64,000 nucleotides of DNA from Clostridia bacterium (GCA_017399405.1 JAFQCT010000016.1:62001-126000); one strand, 5' to 3'. Counted from the first letter of the stretch, positions 28,946 through 37,888 are shown. The notes: generated from the sequence alone by a model not told the origin. Translations and numbers: made by a program.

Positions 28946-29437
28946 ATGAGCAAAGTTAAAAATGATGCAAAAATCAAAAATCCATTGATTGTTGCTGTTC
29001 GTGAACAACTTGAACATCGTGCATATTGGCTTTATCTTCTTTGTGATGAAGCAGGTAAACGCGGTCTTGATTGGTGGGATTTCGGTAGTGCTGCAATTAA
29101 GCGTTGCGGATTAACACACGGTGCAAATCACATTAAAAAGGGTGGTACTGATAGCCTTGTAGGACTTCGTAAAACTCTTTTTACAAAACCTGCACAAATG
29201 GTTTTTGAAATGAAAATACTTGAAAGTACAGATGACAAACTTTCAATAGATTTTCACTATTGTCCGCTTGTAAAAGCTTGGCAAAAAGCAGGTTGCACAG
29301 ACGAAGAAATAGCACTTCTTTGCGATATTGCAATGTGTGGCGACCACGGAATAGGTGAAGCTTATGGTGCAGTTCTTGACTTGCCAAAATGTATTGCAAA
29401 AGGTGACGACATTTGTTCACTTCGTTATCATAAATAA
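28946..29437 (+). CDS. L-2-amino-thiazoline-4-carboxylate hydrolase-like protein
   Basis: The 163-residue protein fits the ATC_hydrolase family as I remember it: FHYCPLVKAWQKAGCTDEEIALLCDIAMCGDHG, with conserved Cys and Asp, and a C-terminal CIAKGDDICSLRYHK. The founding member opens a thiazoline ring on the way to cysteine. Why it is the last gene of the arabinose operon (24-base gap) is unclear. A hydrolase or carbohydrate-related role in gut Clostridia is open. Family call from memory. Confidence 0.72.
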   Translation: MSKVKNDAKIKNPLIVAVREQLEHRAYWLYLLCDEAGKRGLDWWDFGSAAIKRCGLTHGANHIKKGGTDSLVGLRKTLFTKPAQMVFEMKILESTDDKLSIDFHYCPLVKAWQKAGCTDEEIALLCDIAMCGDHGIGEAYGAVLDLPKCIAKGDDICSLRYHK

Positions 29438-29444
29438 TACATAA

Positions 29445-29476
29445 AAAATGGGTATTCCGTATGGAATACCCATTTT
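29445..29476. terminator. Bidirectional terminator after the ara operon
   Basis: AAAATGGGTATTCC, loop GTAT, GGAATACCCATTTT: symmetric, with A and T runs on both sides, between converging genes. Confidence 0.9.
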
Positions 29477-29477
29477 G

Positions 29478-30584
29478 CTATTTAGTCATTAACCAAAGTG
29501 CCAAATTTAATATTAAAAATAGAATATTTACAATAGTAAAGGTCAGTATGTATTTACCCATATTGACTTTTTCTTTTGCCACAAACTTAAATGAAATTAA
29601 ACTCGCCATAGATGCTATCAAGGTACCAAGACCGCCAAGATTTACACCTATAAGCAAATCTCTTGCATTTTCAGTGAATTTTGAAAGAAGAATAGCCGCA
29701 GGAACATTTGAAAACACCTGACTTGAAACAACACCGACAATAACCTCGTTACCATTTACAACACTTTTCAAAAAGTCGCTTATCGGTTTAATTTCACCAA
29801 GATTACCTATAAAAATAAACAAGAAAACAAAAGTAAAAAGCAAACTGTAATCGACTCTTAAAATGATTTTTCTGTCAAATATAAGTATAACAACAACTGT
29901 TATCAAAACTGTTATAATATAAGGAATTACGCGAAAAACAGTCAGTAAAGCTAATACAAATAGAACCAAATAAATTCCAATATGTAATTTTGAAAAATTA
30001 GTTTTATTATCAACATTTTGTGTGCCAATTTTACCCTTGCCTGTAAATAAACAAGAAATCACAACGAGTAAAAGAGAAAGTAAAGCATAGGGGAGTATTG
30101 TGACAATAAAATCACCCATACTCATATTGAATGTAGAAAACAAATACAAGTTTTGTGGATTGCCAATTGGAGTCAGCATACTACCCAAATTCGCCGCAAC
30201 AGTTTCAACAGTTACAATCCAGATTAACTTTTCCATTTTGCCCGATAACTTCAGTGCAGTTACAGTAAATGGTACAAAGGTTATTAGGGCTACATCATTT
30301 GTGATTACCATTGACGAGAAAAAACAAAGTAAACCAAGTATAAGCGAAAGTCCCGCAATACTTTTTACTTTTGAAAGCATCTTTTCTGCAATAAACTTAA
30401 AAACACCCATACTGTTAAGTCCCGCCATAACAACCATAAGACAAAACAGTAACCCCAATGTACGAAAATCAATATATTCAAAATAGCCCATATTGGGAGT
30501 GACAAAAATTGCCGATATAACCGCTAGAATAAATGATAGTATCAATACAATTTCACTTTTAATAAATTCTTTTACTTTTGTCAT
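29478..30584 (-). CDS. SLC13/ArsB-type anion permease
   Basis: The 368-residue protein has about 10 hydrophobic segments. The motifs SSMVITNDVALITFVPF and GSMLTPIGNPQNLYLFS match the two inverted-repeat signature loops of the divalent anion:Na+ symporter/ion transporter superfamily (YbiR-like). The substrate could be citrate, another dicarboxylate or an oxyanion and cannot be told. It starts 1 base after the upstream GNAT gene, sharing its promoter. Confidence 0.85.
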   Translation of the reverse strand: MTKVKEFIKSEIVLILSFILAVISAIFVTPNMGYFEYIDFRTLGLLFCLMVVMAGLNSMGVFKFIAEKMLSKVKSIAGLSLILGLLCFFSSMVITNDVALITFVPFTVTALKLSGKMEKLIWIVTVETVAANLGSMLTPIGNPQNLYLFSTFNMSMGDFIVTILPYALLSLLLVVISCLFTGKGKIGTQNVDNKTNFSKLHIGIYLVLFVLALLTVFRVIPYIITVLITVVVILIFDRKIILRVDYSLLFTFVFLFIFIGNLGEIKPISDFLKSVVNGNEVIVGVVSSQVFSNVPAAILLSKFTENARDLLIGVNLGGLGTLIASMASLISFKFVAKEKVNMGKYILTFTIVNILFLILNLALWLMTK

Positions 30585-30585
30585 A

Positions 30586-31041
30586 TTATATCTCTTTTAT
30601 CAATTTGTAAAATTCACCGTATTCGTCTTTACCGTCAAAAAGCACATTAGTAAAACCTTTCTTTTGGTAAAGATGTAAAGCAGATATATTGTCTTTATCA
30701 ACACCGATTGTAGCCTCTTTGTAGCCCAACTTCTTAATTTCTTCTAAAATATAATCAATTAGAATTCCACCAATTCCTTGATTTCGGTATTCTTTTTTAA
30801 CTATAAGACGGGAAATATATATTCTTTGGTTTGGAATAGTATAATCAGTATCATTCATATCAATTACATAAGCAATTTCACCGATAAACTTACCGTTGAT
30901 TTTATAAACAAATACAACACGATTACCTACTTCAATTTCTTTACGAAATTTTTCAGTAAACTCACATTTTTTCATATTCCAAATGTTGTTACACTTTTTG
31001 TAATCTTTAATATCTAATTTTTCAATTGTGTACGTATCCAT
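30586..31041 (-). CDS. GNAT-family N-acetyltransferase
   Basis: The 151-residue protein contains the acetyl-CoA-binding pattern ISRLIVKKEYRNQGIGGILI and the C-terminal NISALHLYQKKGF segment. The substrate is unknown. An ATG at 31065 is in frame, but it lies at the predicted transcription start. AAAGGTGG is placed 10 bases before the ATG at 31041, which I choose. Confidence 0.88.
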   Translation of the reverse strand: MDTYTIEKLDIKDYKKCNNIWNMKKCEFTEKFRKEIEVGNRVVFVYKINGKFIGEIAYVIDMNDTDYTIPNQRIYISRLIVKKEYRNQGIGGILIDYILEEIKKLGYKEATIGVDKDNISALHLYQKKGFTNVLFDGKDEYGEFYKLIKEI

Positions 31042-31065
31042 ATCAATCTTGCCACCTTTTGACAT

Positions 31066-31093
31066 ATTATAACATTTTATAATCGAAAATCAA
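31066..31093 (-). promoter_or_regulatory. Promoter of the GNAT-permease gene pair
   Basis: On the minus strand TTGATT (31093-31088), 16 bases, TATAAT (31071-31066). Transcription would start near 31059. Confidence 0.6.
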
Positions 31094-31137
31094 TACAATA
31101 AATTTGAGTTTATCGAATTGTTTATATGATTCACAAA

Positions 31138-31219
31138 TGTAGGGGCGGATGCCCACATCCGCCCGCATTAAGGTAATCTTAAACTTTGAAACGGGACGAT
31201 GTGGGCATCGTCCCCTACA
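31138..31219. repeat. Dispersed hairpin repeat, copies 3 and 4 in inverted orientation
   Basis: Copy 3 (31138-31164) has the stem GGGCGGATG-CCCA-CATCCGCCC after TGTAG. Copy 4 (31193-31219), read on the minus strand, has GGGACGATG-CCCA-CATCGTCCC after TGTAG. Stem changes are compensated on both arms, and the TGTAGGGG edge is shared with copies 1 and 2. The two copies together form a large imperfect palindrome. Confidence 0.85.
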
Positions 31220-31310
31220 ATATTTTTATGCCATAAGTCATTTATAATCGCAACGCAGTTCCGACATTACGAATTGAACTCGACAAACTCAAATTTGAAA
31301 AATTAAATAT

Positions 31311-31340
31311 AAAAAAGAACCCATCTTTGATGAGTTCTTC
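31311..31340 (-). terminator. Terminator of the tRNA-Ser gene
   Basis: On the minus strand AAGAACTCATC, AAA, GATGGGTTCTT, then TTTT, directly after the tRNA. Confidence 0.85.
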
Positions 31341-31346
31341 TTTGTT

Positions 31347-31438
31347 TGGCGGAGATGAAGAGATTTGAACTCTTGCGCCGCTATTCACGACCTACCGCAT
31401 TTCGAGTGCGGACCCTTCAACCACTTGGGTACATCTCC
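31347..31438 (-). tRNA. tRNA-Ser, anticodon CGA
   Basis: On the minus strand the acceptor GGAGATG (31438-31432) pairs with CATCTCC, followed by G and an encoded CCA (31349-31347). The anticodon stem is CCGCA/TGCGG with loop CTCGAAA, so the anticodon is CGA. A long variable arm (GTCGTGAATAGCGGC region) and T-loop GTTCAAATC fit a class II serine tRNA. It has its own promoter and terminator. Confidence 0.95.
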
Positions 31439-31452
31439 AAAATTACTTACAT

Positions 31453-31481
31453 ATTTTATCAAAACACTATTTCATTGTCAA
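31453..31481 (-). promoter_or_regulatory. Sigma-A promoter of tRNA-Ser
   Basis: On the minus strand TTGACA, 17 bases, TAAAAT (31458-31453), placed about 15 bases before the tRNA. Confidence 0.75.
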
Positions 31482-31503
31482 TAATCATAATTTAATCCTA
31501 TAA

Positions 31504-31532
31504 TTGATTATATGAAGTATTTGTGTTATTAT
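31504..31532 (+). promoter_or_regulatory. Promoter of the DUF4304-like gene
   Basis: TTGATT (31504-31509), 17 bases, TATTAT (31527-31532). Confidence 0.5.
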
Positions 31533-31555
31533 ATAAAATAAAGGCGGTGACAAAA

Positions 31556-32299
31556 ATGTTGTTTAAGAAAGAGAAAAAAACAACAACTGAAAAAGTAAAT
31601 GAAATTCAAAATGAAGTCTATAAATATCTTAAACCTTTAGGTTTCAGAAAGCATGGAAGAACATTTTGTCGATTTGTTGATACTGATATTGCTCAGGTTA
31701 TAGACTTTCAAGTCGATTTAGCTGCCAGAGGTAATAATCATTGTTTATGGATTAATGTAGGAATAGGCATTCCTGAATGTAATGAGCGAACTTTTAATAA
31801 GAAAATACCAATCAAGAAATATTATCATGAGTATGAATGTACTATGCGAGCAAGGCTGGGGTGTATTGTTGATAAAAAAGATACTTATTATGATTTGCGG
31901 AAGAAATATAATAAATATGCAAATGATATAGTAAATAAACTTGAAAAGCATATTATTCCCGTTTTCGATGTATTAAATAGTCGTGAATCCATTTTAAAGG
32001 AACGAAAAAATTATACGCAATTTGATTTTAACACTCATATAATATTGCTTGATGAAGCTATGATATATGGAAGAATGGGCGAAACAGAAAAAGCAATAGA
32101 ACTCTTTCTAAAATATTATGATAAATCAATACAAGAAGCACGTGAACATAGACAATACATTCTTGAAAATGGCACACAAATTAAAGATAGCGAATGGTAC
32201 ATTCTACCAAATGGCGGAAGATGTGCTTTGCCTGATGAGAACAGTGGGCATTTAGCATACCTTAAAAATCTTGCAAAAGAACTTAATATTTCACTTTAG
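31556..32299 (+). CDS. DUF4304-like cytoplasmic protein
   Basis: The 247-residue protein has no signal peptide or membrane helix. The N-terminal part (LKPLGFRKHGRTFCRFVD ... VIDFQVD) has the pattern of DUF4304 proteins, whose function is unknown. The C-terminal half is helical and may contain a TPR-like hairpin (EAMIYGRMGETEKAIELFLKYY). The start at 31556 follows AAGGCGGTG; the open frame upstream begins before any ribosome site. Confidence 0.68.
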   Translation: MLFKKEKKTTTEKVNEIQNEVYKYLKPLGFRKHGRTFCRFVDTDIAQVIDFQVDLAARGNNHCLWINVGIGIPECNERTFNKKIPIKKYYHEYECTMRARLGCIVDKKDTYYDLRKKYNKYANDIVNKLEKHIIPVFDVLNSRESILKERKNYTQFDFNTHIILLDEAMIYGRMGETEKAIELFLKYYDKSIQEAREHRQYILENGTQIKDSEWYILPNGGRCALPDENSGHLAYLKNLAKELNISL

Positions 32300-32308
32300 A
32301 GCAAAATT

Positions 32309-32343
32309 AAAAACCGTAATCTAAAATTTGGATTACGGTTTTT
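32309..32343. terminator. Bidirectional terminator between converging genes
   Basis: AAAAACCGTAATC (32309-32321) pairs with GATTACGGTTTTT (32331-32343). A and T runs on both sides serve both strands. Confidence 0.9.
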
Positions 32344-32347
32344 AATT

Positions 32348-33295
32348 TTATATATGGTCTTTATATCTCTCTGCTGTGATTATTCCGTTATCAACATTCA
32401 ATTTGCAGATTCTTGCATTTCGTGCATCAAAAGCACTTGCATTAAGTCCGTCATCATAGTCACGAGCGTGATAAATTGCATACCATTGACCATCTTCCTT
32501 AATCATAGAATGATGTCCTGTGCCTTCTTCAAATTCATTTGCACTAAGTACGGGGTGATATGTATTATCATCAGGGTATTTCTCAAATTTAATCTTTGTA
32601 AGGTCTGTTTCATCTGTTTTCGCTCTTGCGTAGCCAATGTAATAAGTAGGCTGTTCAAAACAGTTGCCTGAATACATAAGATAATGCCAATCGCCCTCTT
32701 TGAAGTAGAAAGCCCCCTCGATTGTATGCCAATGCTGACCTTTTTTGTAACGGTCACGGCGGTAAATATCTTCGTCAAGTGTTGGCTCAACAACTAAAAC
32801 TGGATTTCCCGCAGGCGTGAATGGGTCAAGCATTTTGTCAACATAAATACAAGTACCAATTCTTTCACCCTCAAATCTGTTTTGAGAATAGAAAAGAAAA
32901 AGTCCTGCCTCATTCTTTACAATGTGTGAATCAATTGAGAATGGGTGAAGAATCTGCTTTGTACCTGTGAATGGTCCCAGTGGATTATCGGCAACTGATA
33001 CATGCATAGCACCTCTGTGACCGCCTTTGTCAGGTGTGTCATTATAAATTTCAATTGAGTTGTACATATAAAACTTACCGTCTAATTCAATAACACTTGG
33101 TGCCCAGAATGAGTCGTGATTTGGCACAGTCATTACGACACCGTAATATTCCCAACCATCAAAAAGATTATCTGAATGATAGGCATAGATTGCGTCGTGA
33201 CCTGTAACATAAATATAATATCTACCATCGCTTTTAATAATATATGGGTCCGCCTGCCCAACATAATGTGTCTTGTCAACTTTTAATAAATGCAT
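32348..33295 (-). CDS. Glycoside hydrolase family 43 enzyme
   Basis: The 315-residue five-bladed propeller enzyme lacks a signal peptide, so it is intracellular. GH43 catalytic residues appear in order: general base Asp in GQADPYIIKSDG, pKa-setting Asp in SIDSHIVKNE, and acid Glu in TIEGAFYFKEGDW. FWAPSVIELDGKFYMYNS is also typical. Likely an arabinofuranosidase or xylosidase acting on imported oligosaccharides, consistent with the araBAD genes nearby. The start at 33295 follows GGGGGA. The family has no accessory domain here. Confidence 0.88.
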   Translation of the reverse strand: MHLLKVDKTHYVGQADPYIIKSDGRYYIYVTGHDAIYAYHSDNLFDGWEYYGVVMTVPNHDSFWAPSVIELDGKFYMYNSIEIYNDTPDKGGHRGAMHVSVADNPLGPFTGTKQILHPFSIDSHIVKNEAGLFLFYSQNRFEGERIGTCIYVDKMLDPFTPAGNPVLVVEPTLDEDIYRRDRYKKGQHWHTIEGAFYFKEGDWHYLMYSGNCFEQPTYYIGYARAKTDETDLTKIKFEKYPDDNTYHPVLSANEFEEGTGHHSMIKEDGQWYAIYHARDYDDGLNASAFDARNARICKLNVDNGIITAERYKDHI

Positions 33296-33323
33296 ATAAA
33301 ATCCCCCAAAAAAGTATAACAAA

Positions 33324-33352
33324 ATTATATATTGTTGTTGTAAATATTGCAA
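33324..33352 (-). promoter_or_regulatory. Sigma-A promoter of the GH43 gene
   Basis: On the minus strand TTGCAA (33352-33347), 17 bases, TATAAT (33329-33324). Confidence 0.6.
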
Positions 33353-33389
33353 GTAAAAACCATATATTTCTTTAACAACATTTGGATTA

Positions 33390-33435
33390 TTAACAAGCAC
33401 TCAAACCTCTGTTATACTGTGTATGCATATATGCA
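33390..33435 (+). promoter_or_regulatory. Promoter and 12-bp palindrome of the SH3/C39 gene
   Basis: TTAACA (33390-33395), 17 bases, TATACT (33413-33418). The perfect palindrome TGCATATATGCA (33424-33435) covers the expected transcription start and could be an operator. Confidence 0.5.
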
Positions 33436-33451
33436 GAAAAGGAGGCAACCT

Positions 33452-34423
33452 ATGAAAAGAATATTATCAATATTTTTAACACTTATTATTTCTTTATCAA
33501 TATTTATAATGCCTATAAAATCTTATGGTGCGACTCTTACTTCACAAGCAGGCATAGTATCAATTTCAAGCGGAAGACTTAATGTGCGAAAAACTGCATC
33601 AACGGGAAGTGTGATTCTAACAAGTCTTGCAAAAGACTCATATATAACGCTGATTTCACAATCGGGTAATTGGTATTATGTTGAATATGCTGATGGCAAA
33701 TACGGTTATTGTCACAAAGATTACATTAAACTTGACTCAGGAAAAACCGCAACCGTAAAAACAAATTCAACTTCACTCAATGTGCGAAGTGGTGCAGGAA
33801 CAAGTTATGCTGTAAAAGATTCAATACCAAAGGGGGAGATTGTAATCGTTCTGTCAACCTCTAATGGTTGGAGTAAAGTCCTTTATAATGGTACGAAAAC
33901 AGGATATGTAAGTAGTCAGTATTTGTCAACAAGTACAACATCAACAAACTATTCAAAAATTGTTCTAAAAGTACCAAGTTATAAGCAAACTGACGCCCGT
34001 TGGGCAAATGTGAAAATAGGTACATCGGGCAAAACTATTGCCCAAATTGGTTGTGCAACAACGGCAATTGCTATGATGGAATCTTATCGCACAGGCACAA
34101 CAATTTACCCTGATGCTATGTCTAAAAAGTTAAGTTATTCTTCATCAGGTAATGTGTATTGGCCAAGCAATTATAAGGCGGTAACAAACAGTAGTGGATA
34201 TTTGACTAAAATCTACGAAAAGCTTAAAGAAGGTAAGCCTATATTGTTTGGTGCAAAAAAATCATCAGGTACTCAACATTGGGTTGTGATTACTGGTTAT
34301 AATGGAGGTAGTACACTAACTGCCTCAGGCTTTACAATCAATGACCCGGGCTCAAGTAAAAGAACAAATCTTCAACATCTTCTTAATGAGTATCCAACTT
34401 TTTATAAATATTTCTATTATTAA
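33452..34423 (+). CDS. Secreted SH3-domain protein with a C39-like cysteine peptidase domain
   Basis: The 323-residue protein has a signal peptide (about 1-26) and two bacterial SH3 domains (GRLNVRKTASTGS ... GYCHKDYI and TSLNVRSGAGTSY ... GYVSSQYL). The C-terminal C39_2-like papain-fold domain has candidate catalytic Cys in QIGCATTAIAMM, His in TQHWVVITGY and Asp in INDPG. SH3 domains probably hold it to peptidoglycan. Cleavage target unknown. The start at 33452 follows GGAGG; the upstream open frame precedes the promoter. Confidence 0.88.
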   Translation: MKRILSIFLTLIISLSIFIMPIKSYGATLTSQAGIVSISSGRLNVRKTASTGSVILTSLAKDSYITLISQSGNWYYVEYADGKYGYCHKDYIKLDSGKTATVKTNSTSLNVRSGAGTSYAVKDSIPKGEIVIVLSTSNGWSKVLYNGTKTGYVSSQYLSTSTTSTNYSKIVLKVPSYKQTDARWANVKIGTSGKTIAQIGCATTAIAMMESYRTGTTIYPDAMSKKLSYSSSGNVYWPSNYKAVTNSSGYLTKIYEKLKEGKPILFGAKKSSGTQHWVVITGYNGGSTLTASGFTINDPGSSKRTNLQHLLNEYPTFYKYFYY

Positions 34424-34427
34424 CATA

Positions 34428-34464
34428 AATAATCCGTATTTCATATTATGAGGTACGGATTATT
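34428..34464 (+). terminator. Hairpin after the SH3/C39 gene
   Basis: AATAATCCGTA (34428-34438) pairs perfectly with TACGGATTATT (34454-34464). The following CCCGTTTAT is a poor T-run, so it may be a weak terminator. Confidence 0.5.
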
Positions 34465-34512
34465 CCCGTTTATAGACATTTTTCTGTTATATGTACTATA
34501 TCTAAAAATCTA

Positions 34513-34541
34513 TTGAAATTAGCAACATAATGCTTTATAAT
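34513..34541 (+). promoter_or_regulatory. Sigma-A promoter of the subtilase gene
   Basis: TTGAAA (34513-34518), 17 bases, TATAAT (34536-34541). Confidence 0.65.
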
Positions 34542-34578
34542 AAACAAAATGTTGAGAATTTTTCGTGGAGGTGTGCAT

Positions 34579-37500
34579 ATGAGAAAACTTTTATCAGTAC
34601 TTTTATCAGTAATTATTGCAGTTTTGTCTGTTTCGCAAGGTTTTTCTTCATTTGCACAAGAAAATGAAAAGAAAAAACTTTATACTTTTGCAGAAGAACT
34701 TTCCAATATGGTTCGCAAAAGTGATGTTGATATTGTTGAAAAAAGTGACGAAGATAACATTGAAAAAGAAATTGTTAAGGCTGATGTGTTTTACAGCAAT
34801 TCTGTAGAAACTGATTTTGCTGATTTACCTGATAATGCATTTGAAACACAAAGATTGATTGTTAAATCAAAGATACTTATTGATTATCAAGGGGCAATAG
34901 ATTGCGTAAGCGGTTATAATGACCTTTATATTTTGCAGTATGATAGTGTTTTTGCTGCTAAAATGGCATATAAATATTATCTTAGTTGTGATTATATTGA
35001 TTATGTTGAACCTGATGTCATTATGAGTGCACAGGATGATGTTGAAAGTCCTGAAATAGATATTGATGATGAAGATATATCAGATATGAATGAAGTAACT
35101 GCTGAAGCGATTGAATGGTTGTCTGATAAAATCGGTTTTTCTGAAATAAAAGATAAACTATCAGAAATGATAAATGATGATTATGTTCTTGTTGCGGTTC
35201 TTGATAGTGGTATTGATACCGACCATGAATATTTTGAAAACAGACTTGTTCCTTCTGACTATAACGGTAGTTCTTCAGGTGAGAGAGGTAGCGTTGAAGA
35301 TGATTATGGTCATGGCACTCATGTTGCAGGTATAATTGTCGGCAATACTTTAGATAATGTAAAAATCAAACCATATAAAGTGCTAAACGATATGGGTAAT
35401 GGCTCGCTAAGTAGTATTGCTGTTGCTATTGATTTAGCGGTTGCTGACGGTGCTGATATTATTAATATGAGCCTTACTGCACAAAATAAAAGCCAGACAA
35501 TGATTGATGCTGTTAATAACGCTGTAGCAAACGATATTAATGTTGTTGCTGCAGCAGGTAATAAGCATTCAGACCTTGACAATGTGTATATTACACCCGC
35601 TTGTATTGATGCTGCTATTACTGTAAGTGCTACTGACAGAAATGATAAACTTGCAAGTTTTTCAAATTATGATGGACCTATTGATATAGCAGCACCCGGA
35701 GAGAATATAAAAAGTTGTTATTTGAATAATACATATACATCTATGAGTGGTACATCAATGGCAGCACCACAGGTTTCTGCAGGTCTTGCAATTCTACAGA
35801 CTATATTTGTTGATAAACCTGCAGCCGAATGTGAAGAGATGATAAAAGAATATGCAATTGTAATGCATGAAAATGAAGGTGAAAATCATTTTGGTGCAGG
35901 GTTATTGTGCCTTAAATATTTGATTGGTGGTAAGCCTACAACTGCTGACCCGGTTTTCAGTGTTGATAGTTGTACCTTTACTGACCCGTTTTATGTTTCC
36001 ATTTCTTGCCCTGAAAGTGACGCAGATATATATTATATAATTCATAATACTAGTGATTTTGAAACAATAAACTGGTTTGATAGCTTTGAATATTCTTCAC
36101 CAATTAGAGTTACAGCTGATACAAAAATTTCAGCTGTTGCATTGGGCGGTGGTAAGTTACCAAGTTCAATTGTAACTGTTGAATATGACCGTTTTACAGA
36201 ATCAGAAGAACAAGATTTTGATATAAACTCTTTGGGCTTTATTACTGAATATTACGGAACAAAAACAGAATTGATTATACCTGAAATTATAAAAGGTAAA
36301 ATTGTTAACGGAATTGCAAGTAATGCTTTTGAAAATAATTCTTATGTTAAAAAAGTTGTTTTACCTGAAACTGCAGAATATATTAATTCAAGTGCTTTTA
36401 AGGGTTGTGAAAAACTTGAATGTGTTATAGGACCATCAGTTAAAACAATTGGATTAAAAGCGTTTGCAGAATGTAAAAACCTTATTACAGTAGATTTTCC
36501 TAATCTTGAAGGAATAGGTGACTACGCTTTTTCTGAATCAGGAATTACTGAAGTGAATTTTGCAAATGTTACTGATTTGGGTACTAATGTATTTAATGGT
36601 TGTGATAAGCTTGAAACCGCAATGCTGCCTTTAGTTGAAAACATCAATATTGGAACATTTAGAAATTGCACAGCGTTAAAGTCTGTTGATATAAGTAGTG
36701 CAACCAAAATATCAGCAAACGCATTCAGAAATACGGGTATAGAAAGAATTAAAATAGAAAAAGTTGAAGAAATAGGTAACTTTGCATTTTGTGACAACGA
36801 GTCATTAGTAAGCATAGTATTGCCTGATGTAGTGTTAGCCAATGCTTATGTATTCCAAAATTGCCCGTCATTAAAATATATTTCTATGCCAAAACTTGAA
36901 GAATTGAATAACTATTCTTTCAAAGGGTGTACTGAGCTGAAAATATTACATTTACCATCAGTAAAAACAGTATCAAAAAACGCGTTTGCAGATTCATCAG
37001 TTCAATATCTAAAATTAGATGCTGCTGAAAAAATAAAAGATTTGCCTGATGACCTTATACAGCTTGTGATTTCAAGTACAGTTGAAGAAATTTCAGATAT
37101 TCCTACAACTGATTTCTGTGTTTACGGATATGAGGGTACATACGCACAAGAATTTGCAAATGAGAATAATAAGGAGTTTTACTCCGTTCCTTTCGTTGTT
37201 TCTGAAACTGAAGGTGATGTTGATGCAGAGTTGGGGTACATTTTTGTTTATGTCCAAGGTTTTAACTGCACTTATCAGTGGTATAAGAATGACGCTAATT
37301 CAAATGAAAATGGTGTGCCGATTTCAGGTGCAACAGGCTTTTACTACAAACCTTCTCGTTCTGATAATGCAGAAGTGTATTATTGTGTAATTACAAGTAA
37401 TGACGGTGTTACGACCGAATCAATCACAACCAAAGCATTTATAAATGCACCGGAATATAAAAATGCTGATTATACTGAGTATAACGCGTTATATGAGGAG

Positions 37501-37845
37501 TATCAACAGATTGATAAAACACTATATAAAGACGGTGAGTTTGATGAGGTTGATAGATTATTCCAAATCGATGTTACTGAGTATTCGTTAGCACAACAAG
37601 ATTTGTTAGACGAATATGTTAAGAATATCAGAGATTTAATAAACAAAGCAGAGCTGAACTTTATTTTGTGCGATGTCAATGCAGATGGTAAAATTTCTGT
37701 TATTGATGCTCGTCTTGCGTTGAAAGCAGTTGTGGGTAGTTATGCATTAGATAAAACTCAAACACTTGCTGCTGATGTAAATGGTGACGGTAAGGTTTCA
37801 ATTGCCGATTCCCGTGCAATTCTCAAATCTGTTTTAGACCAATAA
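34579..37845 (+). CDS. Secreted S8 subtilisin-like protease with BspA-type LRR, Ig-like and dockerin domains
   Basis: The 1088-residue protein begins with a signal peptide and a propeptide. The S8 domain has Asp209 (AVLDSGIDTDH), His245 (GHGTHVAGI) and Ser393 (SGTSMAAPQ). A chitobiase-like C-terminal domain (about 455-545) follows, then about ten BspA/LRR_5 repeats (about 560-860), an Ig-like domain and finally a type I dockerin from about 1030 with two calcium loops (DVNADGKISVIDARLALK and DVNGDGKVSIADSRAILK). Dockerins bind cohesins, so the enzyme is probably delivered to a cell-surface or cellulosome-like scaffold. The start at 34579 follows GGAGGTG. Confidence 0.93.
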   Translation: MRKLLSVLLSVIIAVLSVSQGFSSFAQENEKKKLYTFAEELSNMVRKSDVDIVEKSDEDNIEKEIVKADVFYSNSVETDFADLPDNAFETQRLIVKSKILIDYQGAIDCVSGYNDLYILQYDSVFAAKMAYKYYLSCDYIDYVEPDVIMSAQDDVESPEIDIDDEDISDMNEVTAEAIEWLSDKIGFSEIKDKLSEMINDDYVLVAVLDSGIDTDHEYFENRLVPSDYNGSSSGERGSVEDDYGHGTHVAGIIVGNTLDNVKIKPYKVLNDMGNGSLSSIAVAIDLAVADGADIINMSLTAQNKSQTMIDAVNNAVANDINVVAAAGNKHSDLDNVYITPACIDAAITVSATDRNDKLASFSNYDGPIDIAAPGENIKSCYLNNTYTSMSGTSMAAPQVSAGLAILQTIFVDKPAAECEEMIKEYAIVMHENEGENHFGAGLLCLKYLIGGKPTTADPVFSVDSCTFTDPFYVSISCPESDADIYYIIHNTSDFETINWFDSFEYSSPIRVTADTKISAVALGGGKLPSSIVTVEYDRFTESEEQDFDINSLGFITEYYGTKTELIIPEIIKGKIVNGIASNAFENNSYVKKVVLPETAEYINSSAFKGCEKLECVIGPSVKTIGLKAFAECKNLITVDFPNLEGIGDYAFSESGITEVNFANVTDLGTNVFNGCDKLETAMLPLVENINIGTFRNCTALKSVDISSATKISANAFRNTGIERIKIEKVEEIGNFAFCDNESLVSIVLPDVVLANAYVFQNCPSLKYISMPKLEELNNYSFKGCTELKILHLPSVKTVSKNAFADSSVQYLKLDAAEKIKDLPDDLIQLVISSTVEEISDIPTTDFCVYGYEGTYAQEFANENNKEFYSVPFVVSETEGDVDAELGYIFVYVQGFNCTYQWYKNDANSNENGVPISGATGFYYKPSRSDNAEVYYCVITSNDGVTTESITTKAFINAPEYKNADYTEYNALYEEYQQIDKTLYKDGEFDEVDRLFQIDVTEYSLAQQDLLDEYVKNIRDLINKAELNFILCDVNADGKISVIDARLALKAVVGSYALDKTQTLAADVNGDGKVSIADSRAILKSVLDQ

Positions 37846-37853
37846 AATGAATT

Positions 37854-37888
37854 AAAGCCTTGAGGTTAAATCTCAAGGCTTTCGTTTT
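37854..37888. terminator. Shared terminator of the subtilase and FliB-like genes
   Basis: AAAGCCTTGAG (37854-37864) pairs with CTCAAGGCTTT (37872-37882), followed by CGTTTT. The minus-strand stop codon (37866) lies in the loop. Confidence 0.82.
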
